Numbered from the stretch's first letter, positions 16,391 through 26,814 are shown. The stretch: DNA of 34,795 nucleotides from an uncultured Bacillota bacterium (GCA_947165195.1 CAMUZJ010000003.1:1-34795), one strand, 5' to 3'. The notes: generated by a model not told the origin, from the letters alone. Program-made: numbers and translations.

Positions 16391-17185
16391 TTAAGTATTT
16401 GATGAAAAATCATTTAAATATTTTTTAATTGCTAATTCTACTGCTTTTTCATTATTAGAAACTGTTATTTCACCAGCTACTTTTTTTAGTCTTTTACTAG
16501 CATTATCTACAGCAATAGACATTCCTACACTTTTATAGGATTCTATATTATTTAAATTAGCACCTATAAAAACTACTTCCTGTAGGGAAAAATGATTTTT
16601 TTTACAAATTTTTTCAATTGCTAGTAATCTACTGCAACCTTTCATAAAAATTTCTACAAAATAATCTTTTTCTTTCTTTGCTTGAATTTCTATATCTAAA
16701 TCCATTTCCTCTAATTGGCTAATAATAGAAAGCTGATTTTTTTTAGAAGAAGTATGGATTTCTATTTTAAATATATTATCCTTATGAAATTTACTAAATA
16801 CATTAAAATCTCCAATTTTTCTTTGATTTTCTTTATTAATTTCTTTTTTTGTGTAGTTGCACCAGTCTAATGTATAAAAACATAAATTATATAAAGCAAA
16901 ATTCTTTTGAATTTTTTTAATAATAGATATTCCTATATTTTTATGAATGAGTACTTTACTTTCTTTAGCATCATAAACATATGCACCATCCATACAAATA
17001 ATATAATCTACAAAAGGAAAATCTTTATTATATTCAAGGATTGACTTGAAACTTTTATTGGTTATTACAGTAAAAGGTATATGACAAGTTCTCATTTTAT
17101 CTAAACTAAGCATAGTAGATAATGGTATAGCATCCTCATTATCTATTAATGTATCTTCGAAATCACTAATTAATATTTTGTACAT
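16391..17185 (-). CDS. Cof-type HAD-superfamily protein with altered catalytic motifs
   Basis: The 264-residue protein has the shape of a Cof/IIB HAD phosphatase. However, motif I reads D8-F-E-D-T, so the usual second Asp (acid/base) is Glu10. Motif IV reads GANLNN (208-213) in place of GDxxND, so both Mg2+-binding acids are replaced. Motif II (TNKS) is near normal, and motif III has Arg186 where Lys is usual. The fold is therefore clear, but activity is doubtful; it may be a binding or regulatory homologue. Its start overlaps the end of the PAP2 gene by 20 bases, so it is translationally coupled to that gene, third in the pgi-PAP2-HAD operon. The call of reduced activity is inference from the motifs. 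Confidence 0.8.
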   Translation of the reverse strand: MYKILISDFEDTLIDNEDAIPLSTMLSLDKMRTCHIPFTVITNKSFKSILEYNKDFPFVDYIICMDGAYVYDAKESKVLIHKNIGISIIKKIQKNFALYNLCFYTLDWCNYTKKEINKENQRKIGDFNVFSKFHKDNIFKIEIHTSSKKNQLSIISQLEEMDLDIEIQAKKEKDYFVEIFMKGCSRLLAIEKICKKNHFSLQEVVFIGANLNNIESYKSVGMSIAVDNASKRLKKVAGEITVSNNEKAVELAIKKYLNDFSSNT

Positions 17186-17792
17186 TTTCTTCTACACCAC
17201 CTAAAATGTTTTTACTAAGATGAATCGTAATTAATAATTGAGCAAAACCTAAAATAATCCCACCTAATACATCACTAGCATAATGGACTCCTACGTATAT
17301 TCTACTAATACAGATACTGAAAATAAGAAAAGAAAGAAGAATACTCAAACATACTTTTATATATTTTTTTAAATTGCTATTGATTACTAAGTATAGTAAA
17401 AATCCATACAAGGTAATGGATATCATCGAGTGTCCACTAGGAAAAGAATATCCTCCAACATCAATTAATCTCAATTCATCAGGTCTACTTCTTCCAATAA
17501 AATATTTTATAATTGTATTGGTAATTATGCAATTGAGTGCTAATATGTCAGCTAATATAGCATTTTTTTTTGATAAAAATATATTTAGCAGTATTAATAA
17601 GATAATAATAGATGTTGCATTTCCTAACGAGGTAACAGTTTTGAAAAAGTTATCAAAAAAGTCACTTCTTATAAAGGTTATAGTTTTATATGCGGTTGCA
17701 TCAAATCCTATTATCATACTGGTTGTTACTAATATGACATCTATTACAAATAAGATAAGTAGTATTGTTACTATTTTATACGTTCTATTCAT
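17166..17792 (-). CDS. PAP2-family membrane phosphatase (PgpB/BcrC-like)
   Basis: The 208-residue integral membrane protein has about six hydrophobic helices and all three PAP2 motifs: K96-x6-R103-P, PSGH (118-121), and SR...H170-x3-D174. The active site faces the outside. Family members dephosphorylate lipid phosphates such as undecaprenyl diphosphate or phosphatidylglycerol phosphate, so a role in recycling the peptidoglycan carrier lipid is plausible. It starts 3 bases after pgi and overlaps the HAD-like gene. The precise lipid is not determined by sequence. Confidence 0.92.
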   Translation of the reverse strand: MNRTYKIVTILLILFVIDVILVTTSMIIGFDATAYKTITFIRSDFFDNFFKTVTSLGNATSIIILLILLNIFLSKKNAILADILALNCIITNTIIKYFIGRSRPDELRLIDVGGYSFPSGHSMISITLYGFLLYLVINSNLKKYIKVCLSILLSFLIFSICISRIYVGVHYASDVLGGIILGFAQLLITIHLSKNILGGVEENVQNIN

Positions 17793-17795
17793 ACT

Positions 17796-18968
17796 TTATA
17801 ATGTAATATTATTTTTTACTTCTTTTTTATAAACTTCAACCCCTGGCTGATTAAATGGATCTATACAAAAAAGTAGTCCACTAAATGCTGCACTTAACAT
17901 AAAGAAGTACATTATTTCTCCTAGATATTTTTCATTTAATTCTGGTAAAGTAATCATCATACTTGATACATTTCCTGAATGGTGTGCTACTCTTACAGAA
18001 TCTAATACAATATTATTTATCTTATGTAAATCATTTTTATGAAATTCTATCTTATTAGATTTTTCTATTTTTATAAATGTTTCAAAAATAATCTTATTTC
18101 CCTCTTGAATAAATTGTCCTAAAGAATGTAAATCTCTTGTATGTACGGTTGAAGTTGGTAATATTCCTACTCCTTCTTTTCCTTCGCTTTCTCCAAATAA
18201 TTGCTTTAACCATTCACTAAAATAACTTAGTTTTTCTTCATATACCACATAATTTTCTACTACTTTCCCTGCATCAAATAAACTTTTACGACAAACTGCA
18301 TAATCGAATGCTTCATTTTGATAATTTTGTCCATTATAATATCCCTCTATAAATTTTTTTAAATCTATATTAAAAGCCAATGGAAACAAATGAGCGGCTG
18401 TCATAATAGAATATCTTCCTCCAATATCATCTGGTATTTCATAGGATTTATATCCTTTTTCATTTACTTCTTTTCGTAGTGTGCCCTTTACAGGATCTGT
18501 TGTAATAATAATTCTCTTTTTTAATTCTTCTTCTGAATATTTTTCTTCCATCAATTGTTTTATTAATTGATATGCAATTGTTGGCTCCATTGTAGTACCA
18601 CTTTTACTTATTACATTAATAGAAAAATCTATATCTTTTAAATAATCTAATAACTCACTAATATAACTACTACTTAAATTTGTTCCTGCATAAAGAATTT
18701 CAAATTTATTTTTCTTAAAATAAGGAGCTAGTGCCTTTTCTACCGAATAACTTCCTAAAAAAGAGCCTCCTATTCCAATTACTACTAAGCAAGAAGAATG
18801 TTTTTTTACTTCTTCGCTTGTTTTGATAATATCTTCTACTAAAGAATTATCTATTTTCCTAACCCATCCCGTCATATAGCTATTTTTAAATTTATCTAAT
18901 ATTTCTTCTTTTCTATTCAATAATGTTTTATCTATATGACACATACTTTTAAAATCAAAACTTATCAT
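17796..18968 (-). CDS. pgi: Glucose-6-phosphate isomerase
   Basis: Pgi interconverts glucose 6-phosphate and fructose 6-phosphate in glycolysis. VIGIGGSFLGS (63-73), the sugar-phosphate-binding SKSGTT (121-126), GGRYS (183-187), the catalytic FGES with Glu260, the DLHSLGQFIQEGN signature (279-291, His281), and the C-terminal FNQPGVEVYK with catalytic Lys are all present. At 390 residues it is shorter than the usual 430-450 of Bacillota; the terminal helix is curtailed, but no catalytic element is lost. The ATG at 18968 has GAGGAGG and an extended -10 promoter. It heads the operon with PAP2 and HAD genes and lies downstream of the glucan synthase gene. Confidence 0.96.
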   Translation of the reverse strand: MISFDFKSMCHIDKTLLNRKEEILDKFKNSYMTGWVRKIDNSLVEDIIKTSEEVKKHSSCLVVIGIGGSFLGSYSVEKALAPYFKKNKFEILYAGTNLSSSYISELLDYLKDIDFSINVISKSGTTMEPTIAYQLIKQLMEEKYSEEELKKRIIITTDPVKGTLRKEVNEKGYKSYEIPDDIGGRYSIMTAAHLFPLAFNIDLKKFIEGYYNGQNYQNEAFDYAVCRKSLFDAGKVVENYVVYEEKLSYFSEWLKQLFGESEGKEGVGILPTSTVHTRDLHSLGQFIQEGNKIIFETFIKIEKSNKIEFHKNDLHKINNIVLDSVRVAHHSGNVSSMMITLPELNEKYLGEIMYFFMLSAAFSGLLFCIDPFNQPGVEVYKKEVKNNITL

Positions 18969-18996
18969 GTCAAAATCCTCCTCAATTCTAACTATA

Positions 18997-19024
18997 ATTA
19001 TATCACAAGTTAGTTATAGAGCAA
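18997..19024 (-). promoter_or_regulatory. pgi operon promoter
   Basis: TTGCTC and TATAAT are 16 bases apart on the minus strand, with TGA directly ahead of TATAAT (extended -10). Confidence 0.7.
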
Positions 19025-19027
19025 TAA

Positions 19028-19060
19028 AAAGATAGAGAGCTTGCATTACTCTCTATCTTA
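19028..19060 (-). terminator. Terminator of the glucan synthase gene, overlapping its stop codon
   Basis: GATAGAGAG pairs with CTCTCTATC (19031-19039 and 19050-19058), followed on the minus strand by TTTTTATT. The TAG stop of the glucan synthase lies inside the 5' arm. Confidence 0.85.
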
Positions 19061-22000
19061 TATAAACTACTACTTGATGTTCAATTCCATCATTTGTTAA
19101 TTCAATTGTATTATTTGTTTGCTGTTTGTTGTCTAGTAATACTTCATCATGATTATCTTTGATAATACTAATGTGATATTCCGTATCTATATATCGGTAC
19201 GTTATTTCACATCTATCCCATGAAATTGGCAATTTAGGAGTAAGCTTCATAGATGTACCTGATTTATGTAATCCTAAAAGTTCTTCAGTACCAACCCTAT
19301 AAAACCAACCAGCAGATCCCGTATACCATGTCCAACCGCCACGGCCTTCATGATTTTTTGCGGAATAAATATCGGCAGCTATTACATAAGGCTCTGTTTT
19401 ATAATGCTCTACTGATTCTTTATTCTTTGATCGATTAACTGGATTAATCATTTGATAATATCGATATGCTCTATCATGATATCCACATTTTATTAGGGCC
19501 ATTAAGTACCATGAGACAGAATGGGTATATTGTCCACCATTTTCTCTAATTCCCCTTGGATAATTCATAATGTATCCAGGATTATTTAAAGAACTATGGA
19601 AAGCTGGAGTAAGTAATTTAATAATTTTACTATTATCATCTACTAATTTTTCTTCTACAGAAGTAATGACCTGTTGTTGCCTATCTTTCGGAGCAACTCC
19701 ACTAAGTATAGAGAAACTTTGAGATATTAAATCAATCTTACATTCTGTATTTTCATTACTACCTAATGGGTCTCCATTATCAAAGAATGCTCTTAAATAA
19801 TGGCTTCCATCCCATGTTTTTTTATTTAGATTTTCTTTTAGTTTTTCATTGAATTCTATGTATTCTGAAACATCAAAGTCTCTGTAATGAACTTTCATAT
19901 ATTTAGTAAATTCATCAATAATCAAATATAAGAAGAATCCTAACCAAACACTTTCTCCTTTTCCTTTGATTCCTACTCTATTCATACCATCATTCCAGTC
20001 ACCACCACCCATTAAAGGTATTTTATGATGTCCAAGGGAATGCATAGATAGTTTTAAAGCTTTTATACAGTGTTCTAATAGGCTTTCTGAATAATTAGAA
20101 TAGTTAAAGACCATTCCTTTCTCATTTTCATATTCACTTAAAGTATCTCCTAAAACATAAGGTACTTGTTCTTCTAAAATACTACTATCCTTAGTAATTT
20201 TCAAATAATGTAAGGTAGCATAAACAAGCCATAAGTAATCATCTTTATATTTACTTCTAAGACCAAATCTATTCTTCTCATGCCACCAGTGGAATACATC
20301 TCCTTCTTTAAATTGATGAGCAGCATTGATTAATATTTGATTTCTAGCTAATTCTGGTTTTATCATCGCAACATTCATAGAATCTTGTAGTTGATCTCTG
20401 AAACCAAAAGCTCCACTAACCTGATAGAAACCACTTTTTGCTAGTATTCTAGAAGATAATGTTTGATATAGATACCAACCATTGATCATATAATCAAAAC
20501 TAGTATCAGCAGATTTTACTTTAACAGTGCTTACTGTTTTATACCAGTAGTCTTTAACATCTTTTAATTCACGTTTTACTGTGCTTATATCACTATATTT
20601 CTTTATTAGTTTTAAATTTTCTTCATCACTCATTCCACATCCTAAAGCAAATACTATATATTTTTCTTCTTTAGGTTGCAAGGTAATAGAGGAATTTATA
20701 GATTTTACTAGAATTTTATTTATTTCAGCAGAGTTTATTGGTAGAGAGGATGTCATAAATACATTCACATCACCATAGTTGATGCTATAAACATTACGCA
20801 TCTTTAGATAATTATCATCTCCCATAAATTCTGTCAAAATATGTCTAGCTGTTTTTTCTTCAAAATTACCAAAGGTTGGATTTATCCAAAATTCAATATC
20901 ATAGTCTATTTTTATATTTTCTTTATTGCTTAGTTTCATTAAATATAATTTGACATTATCCTTTAAAGCTACAAACTCTGTTACTTCTGTAATTTTTTCT
21001 TCTGTTTCGCTTGATAAAATAGAATATCCAAATCCATGGGTACATTTCATAGGATCAAAAATTCTTCCATTGAATTTAAATCCTTCACTTTTATCATTAC
21101 ATACCATATCATTTGTCCATGAAGTAATTTTGAACTCTCCTGAATTAAATGCATAAGTAAATCCGCAGCCATTATTTGTAATAATCGTTCCAAAATTCTT
21201 GTTTGCAATAATGTTAGCCCAAGGGGTAGGTGTATCTTTATTGTAGATTACATATTCTCTACCTTCATTTTTAAATCCACCATATCCGTTATCTAATGTT
21301 AATTTTTCAGAATTTGGCAATTTGAGATTTACCTCATACTTCATTCTACTATAGTCACTTACAAAGTTATTACTTTGTAACTCTTCAATAGCTTCTTCTA
21401 ATGTTTGATGATCATCAATATTAAAATGAATTCTGGCAACAACTTGTAATAATGTATATTCCTCTGCTGATATTTGACTATTATCTATTACAGTAATTCC
21501 CCCTGGAGTATGATAGAAATTATTTAATGTATACATACGATACATTTCATCATCTATTTCTTTATTTATAATTTTATTATATTGACTATTTTCTTTATTC
21601 AAGATGATTAAATCAATAAATATAGAATGATTTTTATAATATTCAAATGCTTTTAATACATCATATACAAAGCTCATATCACTAATATCACTGATTTCTA
21701 CCAATACAATTGGTCTATCACCACTGATTCCAAATTTCCATAAACCAGATTGTCCTAAAGCATTCTTTCTTAATAATTCCATTCTTTCATTAGTTACACT
21801 AATTCTAGTTGTTTGATATAGATAATTAAGCATAATATTAAACATTCTCATGGTTTGTCCATTAATATTTAAATCTTTTGTATTAGTAATACTCATTAGA
21901 GTCGCTACTTTAAAGACATTACTAATAGTTCTTTCATTATCATAACTTTTTATAATATCTGATATTTGTTCTTTACTTCTTCCAAATCCTACAATTAAAT

Positions 22001-25000
22001 AAACTGTCTGACTTGCCCCTGGATACACATCAATTGTATTTCTAATACTAATTACTGGATCAAGATTATCGCCACAATAATTACTCAACGTATTATTCAA
22101 AGCTATTGGATTTGTAGTAGTATGATTTCTTCCTACAAAATTAATCCTTTCTGTTTCATAAGAGTAATCATCTGTTGGATTTTGTATTAATAGTCTATGT
22201 ACCATATAACTATTGATATTGGTCTCTCCTCTAGACTTTCTTCTAGCAATTAATGAATTAGTCTTTTTATCATATTCTGTTGAAATAAACATACTATTGA
22301 AAGCTCTATGACTAACATCATCCATGTTATCAGAAAGAATTGGTTCTGTATAACTAGTTAATTCCAAATGTTTAGTTTCATTTGTATTATTTTTAAATGT
22401 AACTTTTCGAATTTCTGCATTATGATTTTTACAAACGATTATTTCTGTTTTTGTTGTTATTCCACCATCAACTCTAGAATACTTTATTCTGTCACTAGCG
22501 AAAACCACTTCATATCTTTCAGGTTTTTCATTAATAGGTGCAAAGGTATTACTCCATATTCTATCGCTATTTAAATCCTTAATATATAGGAAAACACCAT
22601 AATCTTGTTCTGTTATTTTTCGATATCTATTTAACTGAAGTGTTCTATATCTTGAGAAGCTATTTCCTCTATCATTCATTAATAAGCAATATTTTTTATT
22701 AGATAAAACCGATACTTCTGGTAAATAGGATATGTAGTCAAATGCCCTAATATCATTTTCAATAGTTTCTTTTTCATAATCGTATTTTTTATATTTTACC
22801 ATCTTCATATCTATACTAGTTTTTACTTGAACTTTTTCTTTTAATAAAATATCAAAGGTTTTTATATATAAATTTTGATGGAAATAATTTTTGATAATGT
22901 TAGGCCTTAAGTAATTTGCAATTCCTGCTAAAATCATCCCTTGGTGATGAGCAAAATATGCTTCAACTACCCCTTTATTATCATAATCATAAGATTCATA
23001 AAAACCATACTTATCATACATTTGTAATTTTTTGAACTTTTCCATATTATCATAAACGTCTTCTGGAAATAATTCTAAAGCCATGATAGACGCATATGGA
23101 GATAGTACAATTCTATTATCTTTATCTTCTTTTGCCTTTAGATAAGGAGTAGAAAAAGCTTTATATTTATAATTAAGAGCATTATCCAATTCATTATAAG
23201 CGGCTTCACTAATCCCCCAAGGGAGGTTTTTAGAAACACTTTCAATATAGTCTTTTTGACAAAATCTAGCAAATTGATAAGATTCATCTAACAATGTATT
23301 TGGATAATTTTTCATAAATAGTAGTGGCATGTAATATTCAAAAGAAGTTCCTGACCATGAAATTAACCCTTTATGACCTTTGTATGTTGTAAGGGATTTA
23401 TCTAGGCAGAACCAATGTTTTGATGGTGCATCTCCTAAACAGATTGCTATATAACTTAATAATCTTGATTCGCTAGCAAATTTATTATAATTATAAATGG
23501 ATAATTTTCCTTCATCATCATCATAACCTATACTAAATACTTCTTTTTTTGTATAAAGTTTCCGAAAATTTGTATTATTAATTAAATTATCGCAGAGTTT
23601 AATCACTTTTGGATTGTCAAACTTTCGTAAGAATTCTCCTGTTACAATTAAACTTGCTACAAAATTACCAGAATCTACTGATGATATAAATCTACCTGGT
23701 AAAACTTTCTTATTTTTAATATCATACCAATTATATAAGTGCCCATGCCATTTTTCTAAAGAATCGACAGTCTTTAGTATATTTTCAATTAGGAATAAAG
23801 CATCTTTTTCTTCTATAAATCCTAATTCGTATGCTGATACAATACTAGTTAAAGAATATCCAATTGCTGTAGGAGATGTTCTTAAATCTAGTTTTTGTTC
23901 TCTATTTTCTTGGTAATTATCTGGAATTAAATAATTATATTCCTCTTTTAAATTTTCCTTGAAATAATTCCATGTTCGAAGTGCTAAATCTTCGATTTCT
24001 TTTACCTTCTTTTCACCTAGTTCTATACGATCATGTTCTATATCGCGACTTACATAATATAGTATGAAAGGTGCAGATAAAAATACAAGTGATAGAAGAT
24101 ATGCAAAATAATTATTTGCAATAAAACCATATATAATTAGTAGAAAAACTAATATTATGTTTGGAGTAAAATTTTTTAGGTAACTTACAAAATCTCCTCT
24201 AACCGTTTTTTCTACTTCTTCTGCTGTTATCCAATTTAATAGATTTTTATGGCTTATAAACAATCGGTATAAAGTCCTAAAAAATGCATCCATATATAAT
24301 TTTGTATAAAATGGAAGGTTGCAAAAAACAATATAGCATCTAGCTACTAGGCTTTTTCCTCCGAAGAATAAGTTTTTATAGTAAACTGTTGTTTTTTCTC
24401 TATTTTTTATATTCATTTTGCTTTTTAGATAAAATATAATAGGAAGTGCTATTTCCAAAACTACAAAAGCAAACCACCAAAGTGGTGATACAACTCCACA
24501 TACTAGAGATAATAATAAGATTAGCAATAACATAGGATGTAAAAACATTCTAATAATATTATCTAATATTTTATATTTTCCTAGTAAATTAATTGGATTT
24601 TTTATTTTGTTTCCGTTTTTATCTGGTACCTTTGTTAGGAGCCACTCTATAATTTGTACATCTCCTCTAGCCCAACGATGATGTCTTGTTATATCTGTTA
24701 AGAATTTTGATGGAAAGTCATCAATAAACTCAATATCTGATACATATCCACATCTTAAATAGTTTCCTTCTAACAAATCATGGGAAAGAATTAAATTATC
24801 TGGAAAAGCGTTCGATAACACTTTATCAAATACTTCCAAGTCATAAATGCCTTTTCCTACAAAACTTCCTTCATGAAAGCAATCTTGATAAACATCAGGT
24901 ACAACAGCTGTATATGTATCAAATCCTCCTATTCCAGCAAAAATTTGGCTATATAAGCTTTTATTAGTAGCTTCAATATCTACACTTACCCTAGGTTGCA

Positions 25001-26708
25001 TTAATCCATATCCAGAAATAACCTTGTTCCCTTCTTTATTTAATACAGGTTTGTTTAATGGATGAGACATACATCCTACTAAATTTAATACAGTATTTAA
25101 TACAACCCTTGTATCCGTATCTAAAGTAATTACATACTTAATGTTTAAATCATGTTCATGTAGCATGTTAACGTTAAAGTATTTTTCTTCAGATTCTTTG
25201 TCTAATTTATTTAAAAGAATCTTATTAAAATGTAGTAGTGCCCCTCTTTTTCGTTCATATCCTAAAAATGTATTTTCTTTTTCATTCCAAATTCTTTTTC
25301 TATAAATGAAGTAAAATAATTTCTTTTTATATTTCGAATTTAATTGATTAGCATATTCTTCACCATATTTTGAAATTTCTTCATCATAATCGCATATTTC
25401 TGTATCACTAGCTTTTACATCTCCTAATAAAGTAAAGTATAAATTATTAGATTTATTTATTACATAGAACATTTCTAATGTATCAAACATTTCTTTTATC
25501 TTTTGCTTATTAGATACAATAGTCGGGATTACCACCATTGTACTAGCACTTTTAGGAATACCTTTAGAATAGTCTAACTTTGGAAGTACTTTGGTCGGTA
25601 CAAATCTAATTAATAACTGATTTAATATTTGGACAAACAATTGGCTTACTGGTATTAATAAAATTAAGAAGCCTAATACTTTGTATTTAATAAAGTATTT
25701 AGAAAGTATAAAACTAACTAATATTGTAAATATAAGTATCGTAAAAATATAGGATATTACTTTTATGTTGTTGTTATTGTTTCTTTTAAATAATTGGAAA
25801 CCTATATGGTAGTTTTTACTGTCAGCTTTACTTAAAAGACTGTCTAAATATTCTACTTCATGACAATGGTTTTTCTTTGCTAAATGTAATAACCTTTTTC
25901 GATATAAATCTTTAGATTCAGCTGTCATTTTATCGTAGATTTCATCTTCCATTAGCATTTTTTCTGTTTTACTAATTTTTTCAAATAAATCTTCTTTAGA
26001 ATATTCAAAAAATTCTTTTAAATCTCCAAAAATATTTGATACTAATATATCACTGTCAATTTTCTTTTGATATTCATCATTAATCAATTCTTTTAAGATA
26101 ATTTGTTTCTTTTCAAGTAATTCATTTAACTGTTTAAATAACTTATTACTTCTACTGCCTAGCTCTTTCAATTCTTTATTTAATTCAAATATGTAATTAG
26201 AATTTTCTTCAATAGAAAAATCATCTTTAATAAAGTGATGAAGTTCAATTTCTTTATCTTCTCTTTCCTTTATAGTTGATAATATTTGTTCTTTATCTAT
26301 TAACTTTTTATGTTCTTCTTTACAAATTTGACTTAATTTTTCTATATATATAAATAATAATACTTCTTTGATACTTTCTATCTCTAAATAAGATAGATAA
26401 GTATTATTATTTTTTTGATATTTTTTTAATTCATCAGATAATAGTTTTAAGCTAACATTATAATTATTCTTTATTACTATATCTTTTATACAAAAATAAA
26501 TACTGCTTATATTTCTTGTTCGTTTTTTTATACTTCGTTTATTATGTATAAAATTAGTTTTATGTTCAACTACTAAATAAAAATTATCTATTAGCCATTC
26601 ATTAGTAATTCCTACATATTCTTTATTTTTTGTTTTGTTAACTAAAAAATTATAATAATCGCTTATATCATTAATCTCGGATATAAATTTTCTAAAAAAA
26701 TTAGCCAT
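19053..26708 (-). CDS. Cyclic beta-1,2-glucan synthase-like protein (GT84 + glycoamylase-like + GH94), 2551 aa
   Basis: This giant membrane enzyme is related to NdvB/ChvB. An N-terminal cytoplasmic region (about 1-310) and two membrane helices (about 316-358) come first. A GT84 glycosyltransferase follows, with TLDTDTR (Asp530, Asp532) and RHHRWARGD near 690. More membrane helices lie around 735-790 and 860-905. A glycoamylase-like alpha/alpha domain comes next (about 920-1290, with HGHLYNWYD). Then come long beta-sandwich segments and a C-terminal GH94 phosphorylase-type domain with GGDWNDGMN; Asp2240 is the likely general acid. In known homologues UDP-glucose is polymerised on a protein-bound primer, trimmed by GH94 and cyclised. 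The ATG at 26708 has AGGAGAG and TGTTATACT upstream. No UDP-glucose gene or glucan exporter is adjacent. Substrate and product are inferred. Confidence 0.9.
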   Translation of the reverse strand: MANFFRKFISEINDISDYYNFLVNKTKNKEYVGITNEWLIDNFYLVVEHKTNFIHNKRSIKKRTRNISSIYFCIKDIVIKNNYNVSLKLLSDELKKYQKNNNTYLSYLEIESIKEVLLFIYIEKLSQICKEEHKKLIDKEQILSTIKEREDKEIELHHFIKDDFSIEENSNYIFELNKELKELGSRSNKLFKQLNELLEKKQIILKELINDEYQKKIDSDILVSNIFGDLKEFFEYSKEDLFEKISKTEKMLMEDEIYDKMTAESKDLYRKRLLHLAKKNHCHEVEYLDSLLSKADSKNYHIGFQLFKRNNNNNIKVISYIFTILIFTILVSFILSKYFIKYKVLGFLILLIPVSQLFVQILNQLLIRFVPTKVLPKLDYSKGIPKSASTMVVIPTIVSNKQKIKEMFDTLEMFYVINKSNNLYFTLLGDVKASDTEICDYDEEISKYGEEYANQLNSKYKKKLFYFIYRKRIWNEKENTFLGYERKRGALLHFNKILLNKLDKESEEKYFNVNMLHEHDLNIKYVITLDTDTRVVLNTVLNLVGCMSHPLNKPVLNKEGNKVISGYGLMQPRVSVDIEATNKSLYSQIFAGIGGFDTYTAVVPDVYQDCFHEGSFVGKGIYDLEVFDKVLSNAFPDNLILSHDLLEGNYLRCGYVSDIEFIDDFPSKFLTDITRHHRWARGDVQIIEWLLTKVPDKNGNKIKNPINLLGKYKILDNIIRMFLHPMLLLILLLSLVCGVVSPLWWFAFVVLEIALPIIFYLKSKMNIKNREKTTVYYKNLFFGGKSLVARCYIVFCNLPFYTKLYMDAFFRTLYRLFISHKNLLNWITAEEVEKTVRGDFVSYLKNFTPNIILVFLLIIYGFIANNYFAYLLSLVFLSAPFILYYVSRDIEHDRIELGEKKVKEIEDLALRTWNYFKENLKEEYNYLIPDNYQENREQKLDLRTSPTAIGYSLTSIVSAYELGFIEEKDALFLIENILKTVDSLEKWHGHLYNWYDIKNKKVLPGRFISSVDSGNFVASLIVTGEFLRKFDNPKVIKLCDNLINNTNFRKLYTKKEVFSIGYDDDEGKLSIYNYNKFASESRLLSYIAICLGDAPSKHWFCLDKSLTTYKGHKGLISWSGTSFEYYMPLLFMKNYPNTLLDESYQFARFCQKDYIESVSKNLPWGISEAAYNELDNALNYKYKAFSTPYLKAKEDKDNRIVLSPYASIMALELFPEDVYDNMEKFKKLQMYDKYGFYESYDYDNKGVVEAYFAHHQGMILAGIANYLRPNIIKNYFHQNLYIKTFDILLKEKVQVKTSIDMKMVKYKKYDYEKETIENDIRAFDYISYLPEVSVLSNKKYCLLMNDRGNSFSRYRTLQLNRYRKITEQDYGVFLYIKDLNSDRIWSNTFAPINEKPERYEVVFASDRIKYSRVDGGITTKTEIIVCKNHNAEIRKVTFKNNTNETKHLELTSYTEPILSDNMDDVSHRAFNSMFISTEYDKKTNSLIARRKSRGETNINSYMVHRLLIQNPTDDYSYETERINFVGRNHTTTNPIALNNTLSNYCGDNLDPVISIRNTIDVYPGASQTVYLIVGFGRSKEQISDIIKSYDNERTISNVFKVATLMSITNTKDLNINGQTMRMFNIMLNYLYQTTRISVTNERMELLRKNALGQSGLWKFGISGDRPIVLVEISDISDMSFVYDVLKAFEYYKNHSIFIDLIILNKENSQYNKIINKEIDDEMYRMYTLNNFYHTPGGITVIDNSQISAEEYTLLQVVARIHFNIDDHQTLEEAIEELQSNNFVSDYSRMKYEVNLKLPNSEKLTLDNGYGGFKNEGREYVIYNKDTPTPWANIIANKNFGTIITNNGCGFTYAFNSGEFKITSWTNDMVCNDKSEGFKFNGRIFDPMKCTHGFGYSILSSETEEKITEVTEFVALKDNVKLYLMKLSNKENIKIDYDIEFWINPTFGNFEEKTARHILTEFMGDDNYLKMRNVYSINYGDVNVFMTSSLPINSAEINKILVKSINSSITLQPKEEKYIVFALGCGMSDEENLKLIKKYSDISTVKRELKDVKDYWYKTVSTVKVKSADTSFDYMINGWYLYQTLSSRILAKSGFYQVSGAFGFRDQLQDSMNVAMIKPELARNQILINAAHQFKEGDVFHWWHEKNRFGLRSKYKDDYLWLVYATLHYLKITKDSSILEEQVPYVLGDTLSEYENEKGMVFNYSNYSESLLEHCIKALKLSMHSLGHHKIPLMGGGDWNDGMNRVGIKGKGESVWLGFFLYLIIDEFTKYMKVHYRDFDVSEYIEFNEKLKENLNKKTWDGSHYLRAFFDNGDPLGSNENTECKIDLISQSFSILSGVAPKDRQQQVITSVEEKLVDDNSKIIKLLTPAFHSSLNNPGYIMNYPRGIRENGGQYTHSVSWYLMALIKCGYHDRAYRYYQMINPVNRSKNKESVEHYKTEPYVIAADIYSAKNHEGRGGWTWYTGSAGWFYRVGTEELLGLHKSGTSMKLTPKLPISWDRCEITYRYIDTEYHISIIKDNHDEVLLDNKQQTNNTIELTNDGIEHQVVVYIR

Positions 26709-26730
26709 TAATATCTACTCTCCTAAACAA

Positions 26731-26739
26731 AGTATAACA
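26731..26739 (-). promoter_or_regulatory. Extended -10 promoter of the glucan synthase gene
   Basis: TGTTATACT on the minus strand, 22 bases before the ATG. A TTGACT lies 22 bases further up, too far for a standard -35. Confidence 0.5.
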
Positions 26740-26814
26740 TAAATCATTTTGTTATAACAGTCAATTTTTTAACTAGTTTATAAGTTATATAATTGAAAAA
26801 TTTTTTTATCTAAT

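Noticed and set aside
17374-17832. 152-codon plus-strand frame over PAP2
   Set aside because: PAP2 on the minus strand has all three catalytic motifs and is in a tight operon; the plus-strand frame is hydrophobic only because it mirrors membrane helices.
5494-23916. Short plus-strand frames inside ileS (5494-5703), the HerA-like gene (11002-11277) and the glucan synthase (19253-23916)
   Set aside because: They are antisense to long genes with clear family motifs, lack ribosome binding sites and have no coherent protein features.
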